Positions 1-56,215 of a stretch of DNA of 64,000 nt are shown piece after piece. Position 1 is the first letter of the stretch, and each line of letters starts with the position of its first letter. The position numbers were made by a program, and so were the translations under genes. Below the pieces are notes generated by a model, which worked only from the letters and a program-made list of their open reading frames with translations, was not told the DNA's origin and made no database searches. This stretch comes from Eleginops maclovinus (lineage: Eukaryota; Chordata; Actinopteri; Perciformes; Eleginopidae), in contig NC_086357.1 in the NCBI RefSeq assembly GCF_036324505.1, forward strand, positions 28,656,293 to 28,720,292. Direction: 5' to 3'.

Positions 1-27967
<27,967 letters not shown>

Positions 27968-28701
27968 GAGGAGGGGTCTCTCCTCCTGTGTTTCTGCTGA
28001 GCCCCCCCCCCCCCCCCCCCCCCGCTGCAGCATGTTTCAGGACCACATGCAGAAGCAGAAACCTTCTTTATGAAACGTTTTCAACAGCATGCTTGAAAGA
28101 GAGAAGCACTGCGAGATATTTTTTTGAGAAATGTATTTTTTATTAGAGCTAATCCTAGGTTGTAAATGTGAGGGTGTCTGACCTGCGGCTCCTCAGGGGG
28201 TGTGAAGAGAATCTGTTTATCGACCTGCGTCTGCACGCACTCTCTAACCAAATAGTAGCTGCCTTTAGACACCGCTCCGGCTCGTTATGGATAACTTATT
28301 TTACTCTGTATATATTTTAGAGATGTATAGTAAACAGTATTTTGTGTAACGCACTGTTCCTCCGCAGAGGAAGTCTGTACAGAGCTCATGTGATGAGACG
28401 CCGCCTTCCTCCAATCACAACCTTCCTCTGTGATGTAGCTCCGCCTCCTGCTGCACCCCAGCCAATCAGAAGCATTCCCCGTCTCCACTGTGAGCTGTGA
28501 TTGGCTGCAGGACTCTTCCTGTCCCGGCACATCGTGACATCACTGTACTCATTCCTCAGAGAGCTTTCCTGCTTGTCTGGTACATTTGAATGCTGTTCTT
28601 AATTATTTAATGAATATATTATTTACCTGGAAGATGTTTTAATGTAGAGCTGCATTATACATTTCTGTTCTCACATACCAGCCTTCTCTCTGGATAATAA
28701 A
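27968..28701 (+). terminator. fryl: fryl 3' UTR with poly(A) signal AATAAA at 28696-28701
   Basis: After the stop codon at 27965-27967 there is no coding sequence. A canonical AATAAA in AT-rich context lies about 730 bp downstream, before the convergent zar1 gene. A C-rich run sits at about 28003-28023. Assigning this signal to fryl is inference from position and strand. Confidence 0.5.
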
Positions 28702-29533
28702 ACCCTAATCATACTCGCGCCTCGTGTCATCCTTCTGCAGACTCTAACTCAACGATTCAGAGAGCCTTCACTCAGAAATTGAGATTACAGCAGACTTAGT
28801 GAGGACTCTTATCTTTGGATCCAAGTATGCACACCTTTATTAATGACTAAGTAAAAATCTACATAGCAGATACGTACAGCCTGACCGCTGCAGGGGGGAA
28901 GGACCTGCGTGTTTGTACATGCAGAAGTGTCTTTAAAAATCACACTGAAGTAAATATCAGATCATGCAGGTTAATCTCTGCCCTTGGAATAAATCTACTT
29001 CTGAAACTGCCGTTAGAGCTCCTGATGCAGGGGCCCCCAGGTGACAGGTTATCTTGTGGGGCCCACTAGAGATGAACCTGTCAGGATTTAAAATATAGAA
29101 TGTCTTTATGTTAAATCCTGTTTAAGTGTGCATACAGACACAGAAAGACGAACATCTTATTAGCAGTAACATTAGCTGAAGGCTCCCCTCTCACCCTCCT
29201 CAACAGTATATTCCAGGTCTCAGATACAGAGCCGGTCTCTGTCTGAAACACCAAACATCCCCCTCTGTTTCAGCCCTGTTCCTAGAGAGCTGATTCTGTA
29301 GCTTTAAATGCTAATGAGCTGCTGTTGACCACGCCCCTTTGTTGCCAATGTGATATGGTCCATAGATTATGTCACAGATGAATTTGAGTCACGTCAGGAG
29401 GGAAAGAGAACTTTTAATGCTGACACTTTGCGTCTTCACACAGGGAACACATTAGAAAGTGCATTCTGCAGGATAGGGGACCTTCGTAGAACATGTTTTA
29501 AGAAGTGGAGAGACAGCGGAGTGCAGGTAGCCG
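28702..29533. other. Intergenic space between convergent fryl and zar1
   Basis: No reading frame of substance. The segment at about 29030-29480 resembles teleost dispersed repeat sequence (..CTCTGTCTGAAACACC..GACCACGCCCC..), but no ends were defined. Confidence 0.5.
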
Positions 29534-29539
29534 TTTATT
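29534..29539 (-). terminator. zar1: zar1 poly(A) signal
   Basis: TTTATT on the + strand (AATAAA on the - strand) lies 159 bp past the zar1 stop codon, giving a short 3' UTR. Maternal mRNAs of this kind are usually controlled by cytoplasmic polyadenylation, but no clear CPE was confirmed here. Confidence 0.55.
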
Positions 29540-29697
29540 ACAATAGCAACTGTAACGCTTACCGTTAACAAACACAAAACAGGCATTAAATAAAGCTTTG
29601 AAACGTCTAATTAATGTTCTGCATCCAAAAATGCCATCGCTGCAGATCTGCAGGTACAGTGGCTGACAGGGAGAGAGTGCTGGGGGGTGGGGGGGCG

Positions 29698-30336
29698 CTA
29701 CAGTATGTACTTGAAGCTGAAGGTGCTCTCGCAGGACAGACGCTTCCCCCTGCAGCGTCCGCACAGGTCCTGGCGGTGCGGCCGCTTCGGGTCCACGTGG
29801 CGCTGAGTCTCGGAGCAGCAGCAGCGCGCCTTGTTGCACGTCTGCAGGAAAACCAGAGAAGAAGTTCAGCTGGAGGACCAGAAAGGTGTTTCAGTCACAG
29901 AGGAAGAGCAGAGCTTACGTGACACGTGATGTCCTCGACTCGGTACGGGTTGAAGGACTTCTGGCACTTTCTACAGAACTGTTTGAAATAAACCTGAAAG
30001 AAAGCCTAGTTATTCAAAATGTAAAAAAACAGAAGAGCTGCAGGATCAGTGCGGACTGGAGAGGCCCTGCTGCAATGTCTCTAAAGGCTGTTTCCAATAC
30101 AAACTCAAAGACATCTTAAAGAACAGACCAGCATTTAGAAAATAATCTGCAGAGAAATCCACCATAAATCTCTTTGTAAAACCAGTTCTGGAATCTCTGA
30201 AGTTTATCCGCCCAGGCTTCTAGCGATGGTATGTTGTCCTCACCTTGCTGGTTCCCTGAACGCACCACACATAGGCGCTCTCCCACCGCAGGTTGCACTC
30301 TCTGCAGTGGTAGTACCCGTACTTCTGCTCCAGGAA

Positions 30337-30383
<47 letters not shown>

Positions 30384-31037
30384 AGAGGTACTGACTTCTG
30401 ATTCAGTTGTTCCATCAGTAATGAAGTCACCAGGGGAAGACTTAAACTGTAGAACCCTAAACCAGATTCCTGTTCCGGAGTGAGGGCATGCTGGGTTTGA
30501 TGCAGTAACAGGCTGCATCAAACACCCACCTGCCCACGTGAGGAGACTCACCTGGAATCTCACACGCGCCTTGCCTTTTGACCCCAGCTGCTCCTTGTGC
30601 TCCTCCTCCCCCGCCTCCTGATCTTTGGTCCTGGTTCTGGTTTTCTTCTGCGGTTCTCCAGTTCTCTCCTCCGGTTCACCCCCATCCTCCCCCAGGAAGC
30701 ACGTGACGCTCCTGAAGGCGATGGGGGAGTAAACAGCGAGAGTGCGTGGGTACCTCACCCCTGCCTCCCCCCCACGCATCAGGGTGCGCGGGCCGATCCC
30801 GCACTGCACTGCGGCGTCCCGGCGCGGGTTCACCTGCACGGCCGCGTCCCGCGTGTTGAACCTCCGGAGGCGCGGGGCCAGAGAGGGGTTGATCTGTGCG
30901 AGGAGGGCCCGCAGCTGCGCGCGCTGCTGGTTGTTGAAGGCGTCCGCGGCGTCTCCATAGTGCGCGAGGAAGCTCCTGTACTTCAGATACCTGGGGGGGA
31001 GCAGGTAGGTGTCGGCGTGCTCCTCACAGAGAGCCAT
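29698..31037 (-). CDS. zar1: Zygote arrest protein 1 (zar1), 4 exons, 265 aa
   Basis: ZAR1 is an oocyte RNA-binding protein that stores and represses maternal mRNA and supports the oocyte-to-embryo transition. Exons in transcript order: 31037-30552, 30336-30244, 29993-29919, 29841-29698; lengths 486, 93, 75 and 144 are each multiples of three. The N-terminal part has the family block NQQRAQLRALLAQINPSL followed by NTRDAAVQVNPRRDAAVQC and IGPRTL. The middle is acidic and variable. The C-terminus is the conserved zinc-binding region with CxxC pairs: YYHCRECNLRWESAYVWC, FCRKCQ, ITCHTCNKARC and LCGRCRGKRLSC, ending FSFKYIL. The start MALCEEHAD was chosen because known fish Zar1 begins similarly; upstream in-frame ATGs exist at 31124 and 31091. 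Paralog zar1l is possible, but the N-terminus and the neighbours fryl and slc10a4 favour zar1. Confidence 0.93.
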
Positions 31038-31375
31038 GCTGTCAGGCCGCAGGAGGCACGCGGGGGGTTTATGTAGAGGCGCGCGCTTCATCAGCTCTGA
31101 TGACCAGCAGGTGAGCAGCAGCACGTGACCAGGTAAAGATTTATATTAAACTTAAAGTTGTGATAAGTCATTTTGAGTTATGAGAAAATAAACCTGACTG
31201 ATTTACAAACAGGAGGAGTTTGTTCACAGGTGTAAAAATAAAGTTTATAAAAGGGAAGCAGGTGAGCAGAGACACGTGACCAGGTAACACACCCACCTTT
31301 ATTACCACAGGTACCGCTTTATTATTATTATGATCTATACACTTATTATCCATCTGTTCAGATTTATGGAGCTTA

Positions 31376-31478
<103 letters not shown>

Positions 31479-31741
31479 TGGAGTCAGAGGATCAGAAATA
31501 CGATAAAATATAAATGAGTGGAAATTTAAAAACAAATCACTAAATATAAGCTTTTATTTCTTTAATATATTTTTATGTTTTATATACATTTATTTATTCA
31601 TTGCATAATAATTAATATTTCATAATAAATATAATAATATTTAGATCTTTATTTCCCTTTTTATTTCAATATACAAATATGTATTTCTTTCTCTTTATAT
31701 TTATTCTTTATAAACTTTTCATCCCTTTTTAGGGGTAGGGT

Positions 31742-31818
<77 letters not shown>

Positions 31819-31984
31819 TAAAGCACTGTTACTTTGATTGATGTTCAGACTGCAGGTTCACACATCTCTAAATGAAGCTGCAGATCTTTGGACAGTCTCA
31901 GCTCGATCATCAGGTACTAATTGAATAATTAATGCAGTTTAGGATGATAAAGTGTCCCTGCAGAGTCTCCTGGTCCTGCCAGCT

Positions 31985-32385
31985 CAGTGAACCCTGGGGT
32001 GTTGAGACCCCAAAGTGTAAAATAGAAATGTAGAGTAGGGGTCTCCAGCGCATAGAAACAGCTGGATGCTGAGCTGCAGATGTTGGGACGTTTGCAGATT
32101 TACCATAAGTTGCGTTAATTAGCACAAGCTGACACTAGTTAAAGCATGGCTTGACTGATTTGGACAGTTTTGGGGGTTAGTGCGGATGCTGAGTGCATTC
32201 CTGACATTAAAGGATCCAAAATGGCAGTTTTGAGTTTCCTAAAGCTTTAGGATGGACCCAGAATCAGCCGGCCCGGTGGAGCTGAACGGTACTGATGCTG
32301 AACGTCCCAGCATCTGCAGCTGCTCTCTGCTGGAGACCCCTACTCTACATTTCTAACTTAAGACTTAGGGGTCTCAAGAGGTCTG
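31985..32385. mobile_element. Fold-back (inverted-repeat) element downstream of slc10a4
   Basis: The segment at 31998-32095 (GTTGAGACCCC..AGAAATGTAGAGTAGGGG..GATGTTGGGACG) is repeated in reverse complement at about 32290-32381, with about 190 bp of unrelated sequence between. Arms of about 90 bp at good but imperfect identity suggest a non-autonomous fold-back or MITE element. No transposase; target-site duplication not resolved. Confidence 0.7.
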
Positions 32386-32430
32386 GGTTCACAGCAGGAC
32401 TGTGAGCTGCAGACGTCCTCCAGGCTTCCT

Positions 32431-33884
32431 TCAGACGGGGGTGGGGTGGGGGGGGCAGGGGTCCAGAGTGATGGTGTTGGGGCCACTGGAGGTCACCGCT
32501 CCATACGAAGACTCGAAGTCCTCGTCGTCCTCGAACCTCTGGTAGGTGATGCCGGTGTCCTGGCCCCCCCCCGCCGGCTCCTCCTTGTGCAGCACCTTCC
32601 TCCGGTACGTCCTGTAGGCCAGGATGAAGACCCCCGCCTCGGCCGCCTGGAACAGGGCGTACAGCAGCGGGAACACGTACATCCCCCCCATCAGCTGGGG
32701 GGGGAAGGCCAGCTTCAGGATGGCGGTGCAGAGCTGCACGTTCTGGCATCCCGTCTCCAGGGAGACGGAGCGGCGGCTGGCGGGGGGGAGCTCGAACAGG
32801 ACGGCCAGGCCGTAGCCCGCCGCGTAGCCACAGAGCGGCATGAGCAGCGCCACCACGTACACCGAGGGGGGGAGCGAGGACAGCAGCTCCGGACCCAGCA
32901 GGGCCCCCGTCAGCAGGAGGAGCAGCAGCAGGGTCACCAGCAGGGACCAGAGGGACACCTGGAGACATACAGGGAGGGGGGGTTAATACTGCAGGGAGAC
33001 CAGCAGGGGGGAGATGCTACCTTCAGGGACCACCACAGAAAGACAGCGTCCCTGCTCCATCATAAATCACAACGTTACCCAACTTGGTATTTGTGGATTT
33101 TGTGGAACAGTTTCGAGGTGAAAAGGTCGGGGGAGGGCTGAACTGTTTTATATTCTCCACCTCCAACAAATATCTGCGGGGACAGATCCTGAGGCAGAAA
33201 AAAAGATCTCCCATACCCTCACACTCATCCCTCAAAAACCATCTCCTCTGTCTGCCCATCGATCCATGCCTGTTGATCTGTTGATAAAGCTGATTAAAGA
33301 CACTTAAAGCTGATTAAAGACACTTAAAGCTGGTTAAAGGCACTTAAAGCTGATTAAAGGCACTTAAAGCTGGTTAAAGACACTTAAAGCTGGTTAAAGA
33401 CACTTAAAGCTGGTTAAAGGCACTTAAAGCTGATTAAAGGCACTTAATAATAAGTGTCTGTGTGAGACAGGAGCCCCTCAGATGACCCTGATATAACTTG
33501 ATCATGTGTCACAGATATGATGTTTGGATCACGGAGGATTGCTGCGGGGCTCTAAAGGTGAATTTCACGATCAGATATCTCCAGGAACTTCTCCTCCTCA
33601 TTACGGACATTAACTGTTGGTGAGTTCAGGAGAGATCTGCAGACACAACGAGACAGAGTGAGTGTAATAAACTCCTGGAAGTGGATTCAGAGGTTTCTTT
33701 TCCTCTAGTCTGAAAGAAGACAGGTAATGGAAGCTGAATATCCACGTGTTCACCTGGAGGATGAAGGTGTGTGAGTGCTTCACAATCTGAAACAGGGTGG
33801 AGCTCCTGCTGACGTCACTGTCTGTCACTGATGGGAGTCTCCCTCATGTCATTTATCTGAGAAGGAGGAGCTCTGACGTCAACC

Positions 33885-33915
<31 letters not shown>

Positions 33916-35297
33916 ACACAGCCCCGACCCCTCCTCTGTGACCGACACGGAGAAAGTACGCAGTGCGCTTTTACGCACAGAAACCCGAGTCAGGAGGACT
34001 CCAAGAGGAACAGATTCTTTCTGATATTGAAATGCTAAAGTCACTCTGAACACTTTTACCTTCAACACGATGTCTGCCACCCGGGTGTTCCGGTACCTCA
34101 GCAGCACCCCCAGCCCGATGGGGATCAGGGTGCTGCACAGAGTCAGGATTATGGCCCCAAATGGCATCAGGTTCACCACCGGGGTGTTGATCCAGGCCCG
34201 GCTGTAGATCCAGAGGCACAGCGGCATCAGAACCAGAGCCAGCAGGGTGGAGGAGATGGTCATGATGATGCTGGGAGGAACACAGGGGGCAGGATTTAAT
34301 AAAGAGAGAGGGATTCAAGACAAAAGCTTTGTCTCCTATATATATCTGAAGGCCCAGCTCCTCCAACAATGCAGAATACATAAGACATGAAACCATAAAA
34401 CTGAAAGTATAAAAAGAGTGCCAGAAGAAACAGAGCGGATAACGGAGTTCCGAGTGCTGCAGGAGCGAATATATTCAAAGTTACAACAGAAAAACATCTG
34501 AATCCTCTACAATATATACTTCCACTAAAAGATAAGTGTGACAAGAAATATTTCAAAGACTTTAAGGTAAGCCGGGTGCGTAAAGTTCCCAAAGTGCCCA
34601 GAATGTCCGAGCGTAATGTGCAGGTTTACGCGCAAACACTCCAACCGTGTGTCATTTTTTACAGGTTCTCTTTTAAACTCGAGATGTTTTACTTGATGGT
34701 TTCATACCTGAGATTCATGTCTCCGTGCATGAGCAGGGACAGGATGTTGGACAGGTTCCCCCCCGGGCAGCAGCCGCACAGCAGCACCGCCATGGCTGCC
34801 ACATCATCCAGAGAGAAGGCGAGCGCCAGCAGGAAGGCCACCAGCGGCATGATGACGAACTGGCAGATGAGAGCCAGCAGGACCCCCACCGGCCTGCGGA
34901 CCTGCTCCCCCAGCTGGCTCACATCAACCGTGCAGCCCAGCCCCAGCATGGTGAAGCACAGCACCAGACCCACGAACACGTTGATGCCGTGGCTCAGCGG
35001 GGAGTCCCAGAAGGCGGGAATCCCCAGGTCGTGGGGGGGCTCAGTGCTTAGAGACGCCATGAAGTCCGCCTCTCGTGCGATGCTGCCCTCGGGGACCATG
35101 ATGGCACCGCGAGCCTCTGGAGAGCCCGCTGCGCGCAGCAAAGTGTCCGACAGGAAGAGTCCGAGGCCCGGCAGGCTGGAGCGCTCCATCCGCGCGTAAA
35201 GTGAGTCGGCTAGTGGCACAGCAGGGGGGGGGACATGGAGCCATGGCACGAGCTCTCTGAGGATTGGCTCCCTGACGCACAGCCGGAGGAGAGTCAT
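32431..35297 (-). CDS. slc10a4: Sodium/bile acid cotransporter family member SLC10A4, 3 exons, 442 aa
   Basis: SLC10A4 is an orphan SLC10 transporter found on synaptic and secretory vesicles of cholinergic and monoaminergic cells; bile acid transport by it is weak or absent. Exons in transcript order: 35297-34708, 34270-34060, 32958-32431; phases join as AG|C and AAG|GTG. The variable N-terminal tail (about 90 residues) precedes the multi-span core: LNVFVG-like helix with TMLGLGCTVDV, then VRRPVGVLLALICQF, the family signature LLCGCCPGGNLSN, LMPLCLWIYS..WINTP, STLIPIGLGV, and the last helices with LETGCQNVQLCTAILKLAFP and MYVFPLLYALFQ. The cytoplasmic tail is acidic and ends DPCPPHPTPV. Intron 2 carries a 20-bp tandem repeat. 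Same strand as zar1 and slain2, as in the human locus. Confidence 0.95.
33285..33450 (+). repeat. 20-bp tandem repeat in slc10a4 intron 2
   Basis: About eight copies of AGCTGRTTAAAGRCACTTAA, with alternation of A/G at two positions. Confidence 0.95.
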
Positions 35298-35428
35298 TGT
35301 GCGCGTGGCCTCAAAGCTTCAGAGGGTGGGGGTGGGGGGGGGGGGAGTACTTTTACTGTTACTCAAGTACAAGATCTGAGTACTCCTTCAATGTCTGGAG
35401 ATATTTTATAGGAGCCGCAGCCCTTTCT

Positions 35429-35595
<167 letters not shown>

Positions 35596-36035
35596 TCTCT
35601 CTGGTGGAGTGTGTGTCTTTGTGTGTGTGCACTGACTGTGAGATCTGGTTTCTTTGGAGCTGCTCATGGAGCTCCTGTCTGCCTTAATAAATGTTGCTTT
35701 CTCTTCAGAGATCCATCTTTGAGTTCATTCATCAGAACCAGAACATTCATCAGAACCAGAACCTGCTTTATTTCAGGTTTGCTTCATGATACCAAGAAGC
35801 ACAGATTGAAATACTTTATCTGAAATCAGTGACCTAAAGGTCGGGGAGGAAAAGTGAACTAAACACGAATCCAGAAAGATAAGATGTTCTAGATGTTTGA
35901 CCAATATCAGGATCTGACAGGTGTTGAGTCACACCTGGGGTCTCAGGTAGGTCTGATCCGGAGTCAGAGACCTGCAGGAACTACGGAACACAAAGACCTA
36001 TCCCCCCCACATCTGAATGTTCCGATCTGCTGTCT

Positions 36036-36207
<172 letters not shown>

Positions 36208-36929
36208 GGAAGCAGATGTCGAGATTTAATAAAGCTCTGACGTCAGATCGGTCTCCTCCTCTTCCCGGAGACCCTGTTAACCAGCGGCTGCCCCCCCCCC
36301 CCTCACTGCTGTGTGTGCACTGAATAGATAACGTGCCCCCCCCCCCGACTATTCTGTTTATATATGATTTATAAAAGGCTATAATCTTTTGACTAACACT
36401 TTATGAAACACTGAACCCTCGAGTCTCTGTGACCCTCCATACTACTCTATTACTTTTGATATAAGACACTGCATCCCCTCCTGCCCCCCCCCCCCGCTGT
36501 CTCTCAGATCATTGTTACTGTACTCTCATTGAATTGTGCAGCAAGTCGTTTTGAAAGTGTGCTTTACAAATAAAAGGTGTTTATTAACCCGTACCTTTGT
36601 GACTATTCTGTGACTTTCATTCCTTCAGACTGTACTGTACTGCCCCCCCCCCACCTTCAAAACACTGATCAAACTCACCGTTTGAGACCAGCTCCTAACG
36701 TGTGATTGCTCCCTGGTGATAGATGTGGTTTGATTGCTGCACTGTAACCTGGCTTTGTATCTGCTCTTGTCTTAAACTCTGTAAACGGTCTAATGGTTTT
36801 CTGTCTGCCCTGCAGGTGGGTCACATGCTTCAGACGTTAACAACCCTTCAAACTGGACCTGTCCTCATACCTTCTCAGAAACCCCAGGATCTGTGGTGAA
36901 GAATGAAAACACAGAGCAACGTTTCAGCT

Positions 36930-36935
36930 TTTATT
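36930..36935 (-). terminator. slain2: Candidate slain2 poly(A) signal
   Basis: AATAAA on the - strand lies about 1.08 kb past the slain2 stop. Other candidates exist near 37061 (TTTAATAAATAA). The choice is inference. Confidence 0.4.
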
Positions 36936-38016
36936 TGAAATGTGATTTAACGGGGAAACTGAATGTCATGTTTGTGGATATAAAAAAAACTCGATAACAA
37001 AAACGTCCACACAAAAGGTGTGCTTTCCATCCGTCCCCCCGCCCCCAGCAGGCACCTCTCTTTAATAAATAATCTCATTTACAGGATGAGGAGGCAGATA
37101 TAAATATGAAGGCGTGTTTTTAAAACATTTCCTTAAAGCAATCATAAATGTCTCAGGCGATCAGAGAGAAAGCGAAAGGCAGAGCGAGCAGAGTGATATT
37201 GGCAAAAAGAAAATGGCACAAAAGGATCAAAGAAAGATCAAACTTGAAATTATAGGCACTATTCGATCAGCTTCCCTCACACCGGGTCTGCAGCACCAGG
37301 TCCCACCTGAACGCCAGACACACAGGGGACCGATGAGGGGGGGTCATCAGCTGCTTCTTTATTTGGCTGATAAAAAAGAGTTCCTTTGTTTGGGATTTAA
37401 GAGCTGCAGCATTTAGAGACACCTCCAGGTATTTTAAAAGTCCTTTTCATGCATGTTTTATAATCTGGAGGACATCTGAACGCACTCTTCAGTATTTTCT
37501 GTTAACACGAATGAATAAAACCTCCTGCAGATTAAATGTGGATTCCAGCTCGAGACTCTTGGCACACGGGGGCTTTGGCCGCGGCGTTCTTTTAGAGATG
37601 AGACTTTGGAGAGTTAGCCGTTGAGGTTCAGAACCATTGAACTCTTTAAAGACAAATACTGAAATGGATGTTCGGACATAAACCTCTTAAATAATTTGAA
37701 TAAATAATTTGCAAAACATTCTGGAGGATTTCTTTTTTCTTGAGCATCACACACACACACACACACACACACGCTGCAGGACATTATGGGACGTTTCAGC
37801 ATCGTCAGGAGACATATCCACCTGAGGGGGGGGAGGGGGTTGGGTGATGTTGGGATGATTGCATGTGATGCCCCCCCCCTGCTCTCTTTGGCATGTCCTT
37901 GGCTGCACCCCCCTCTGTATATCTGAGTCTGTCTGCAGGAGTTCCTCGGAGATAAAGTGCTGTCGTCGTTCCTCCTGATGAAGATGTGGGGTCAGAGTGC
38001 CTCCTGCTGGTCACTC

Positions 38017-54858
<16,842 letters not shown>

Positions 54859-55200
54859 AGCGGGTGAAAAAGGGAAGGAGTGGTGGGGTGTTTTCACCGG
54901 TTCTCCCTCCCTCAGGTTCTCTTCTCTGTTACCGACGGTTTAATGGAGGATCCTCTGGTGTCTTACCAGTTCTCCCTCTCTTAGTCTCTGGTTCTTTTCA
55001 CTCCTCGGTTACCTCCGTGTTTCGGGAGGACACCTGGTTGTTTCCCCGACTTAAAGAGCTCCTCCGCGCCGTCATCTCCTCCTCGGAGTTTCGGGCAGGG
55101 TCGGAGCCATTTTCACAACACTCCTCGTCACCAACTGAAGACCAACAGGCGGCGGCTCGCTGCGTCATCGCGCACAGTGACCGGGGGCGCGCACGTAACC
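54859..55200 (-). promoter_or_regulatory. slain2: Probable slain2 5' UTR and promoter region
   Basis: Sequence upstream of the slain2 ATG is relatively CpG-rich (several CG near 54996-55200), unlike the AT-rich DNA beyond 55300. This fits a CpG-type promoter. No TATA box or start site could be fixed. Confidence 0.4.
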
Positions 55201-55259
55201 AACACCTATTTTCGCGTGCACTGGTGTGTAATGTATAAATCAACAGGTTTTTGATTGTT

Positions 55260-56129
55260 TTCATTCAGAGGTCGAGTTTATACCGGAGAGGGATCAGCGG
55301 ATGAGGGGCACATGAGAACAAATGTAGGGCTGTGACCAACATTTTAAAAAAGAACTATGAGATAAAAGTCAGATCCCATTTTTTAAATCATCTTCCATTT
55401 TTCTTTACATGAATTCATGTGCAGATGTATTTATCTGGCATTTAAAGTCAATAACACATTTTTACATTTATCTGACTGTTTTTTAATTATTGATATAAGG
55501 GAAATAAATACAGTGCTGGTCCAATAATGTAAAGGACTAATTCTGACATTATATTAAATAAATAAATACAGAATGTTTAAAAATCAACCACACAAATAAA
55601 TAAATGAATTTATAACAAAAGGGTTAGAGTTAGAGGGTTCGGGGGAAAATGTATGATAAAATCTCATCATTTTCAAAATAGAAAAATAAATAAAAGAACC
55701 CTAAAGTAGTTTAATTTAAATAAAACAATAATTATGGTTTCATACATTTTTTTTATAAGTTACAAATTATTTATCGATGCATTCTCTTTATTTTTTAGTG
55801 CAAATTCACATTTTAGGCTTTTATTCATTTAATTGTATTAATTCAATTTAGAAATTAAATCTTTTGTAAAGACCTAATGTTCATTTGTTATGCACATTGT
55901 TTTTACATTTCTCTATTGTCCGCAGTTATTAAAAAACAATTCAATAATTACATTTCTTTCCATTTCAGAGCTCATATTTTAACCTGCATATTTATTTGAT
56001 TCAGTTATTAAAATGCCAAATCATTGTTTCCGGATAATAAAGAGGCACGGTCACACAAAATGATCTTTTGCTCATATCTAAAAGTACCATAAGACAAAAG
56101 CAGATATCAACATCATGAACAGAAACATG
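55260..56129. other. slain2-anapc4 intergenic region
   Basis: Very AT-rich, without reading frames, satellites or recognisable elements. Confidence 0.6.
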
Positions 56130-56135
56130 TTTATT
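56130..56135 (-). terminator. anapc4: anapc4 poly(A) signal
   Basis: TTTATT on + (AATAAA on -) lies 81 bp beyond the anapc4 stop codon, giving a compact 3' UTR. Confidence 0.65.
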
Positions 56136-56215
56136 TCATATAGACACCACATGTACCTTTGATCACAAGACCGAGCCAGTCTCATGTCTCTGTGCTTTGT
56201 TTCTGAGCCTCAGCA

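Noticed and set aside
30240..31124. 294-aa single-frame zar1 model
   Set aside because: It reads through the GTGAGT donor at 30551 into intron 1; the spliced 4-exon model restores the conserved cysteine region.
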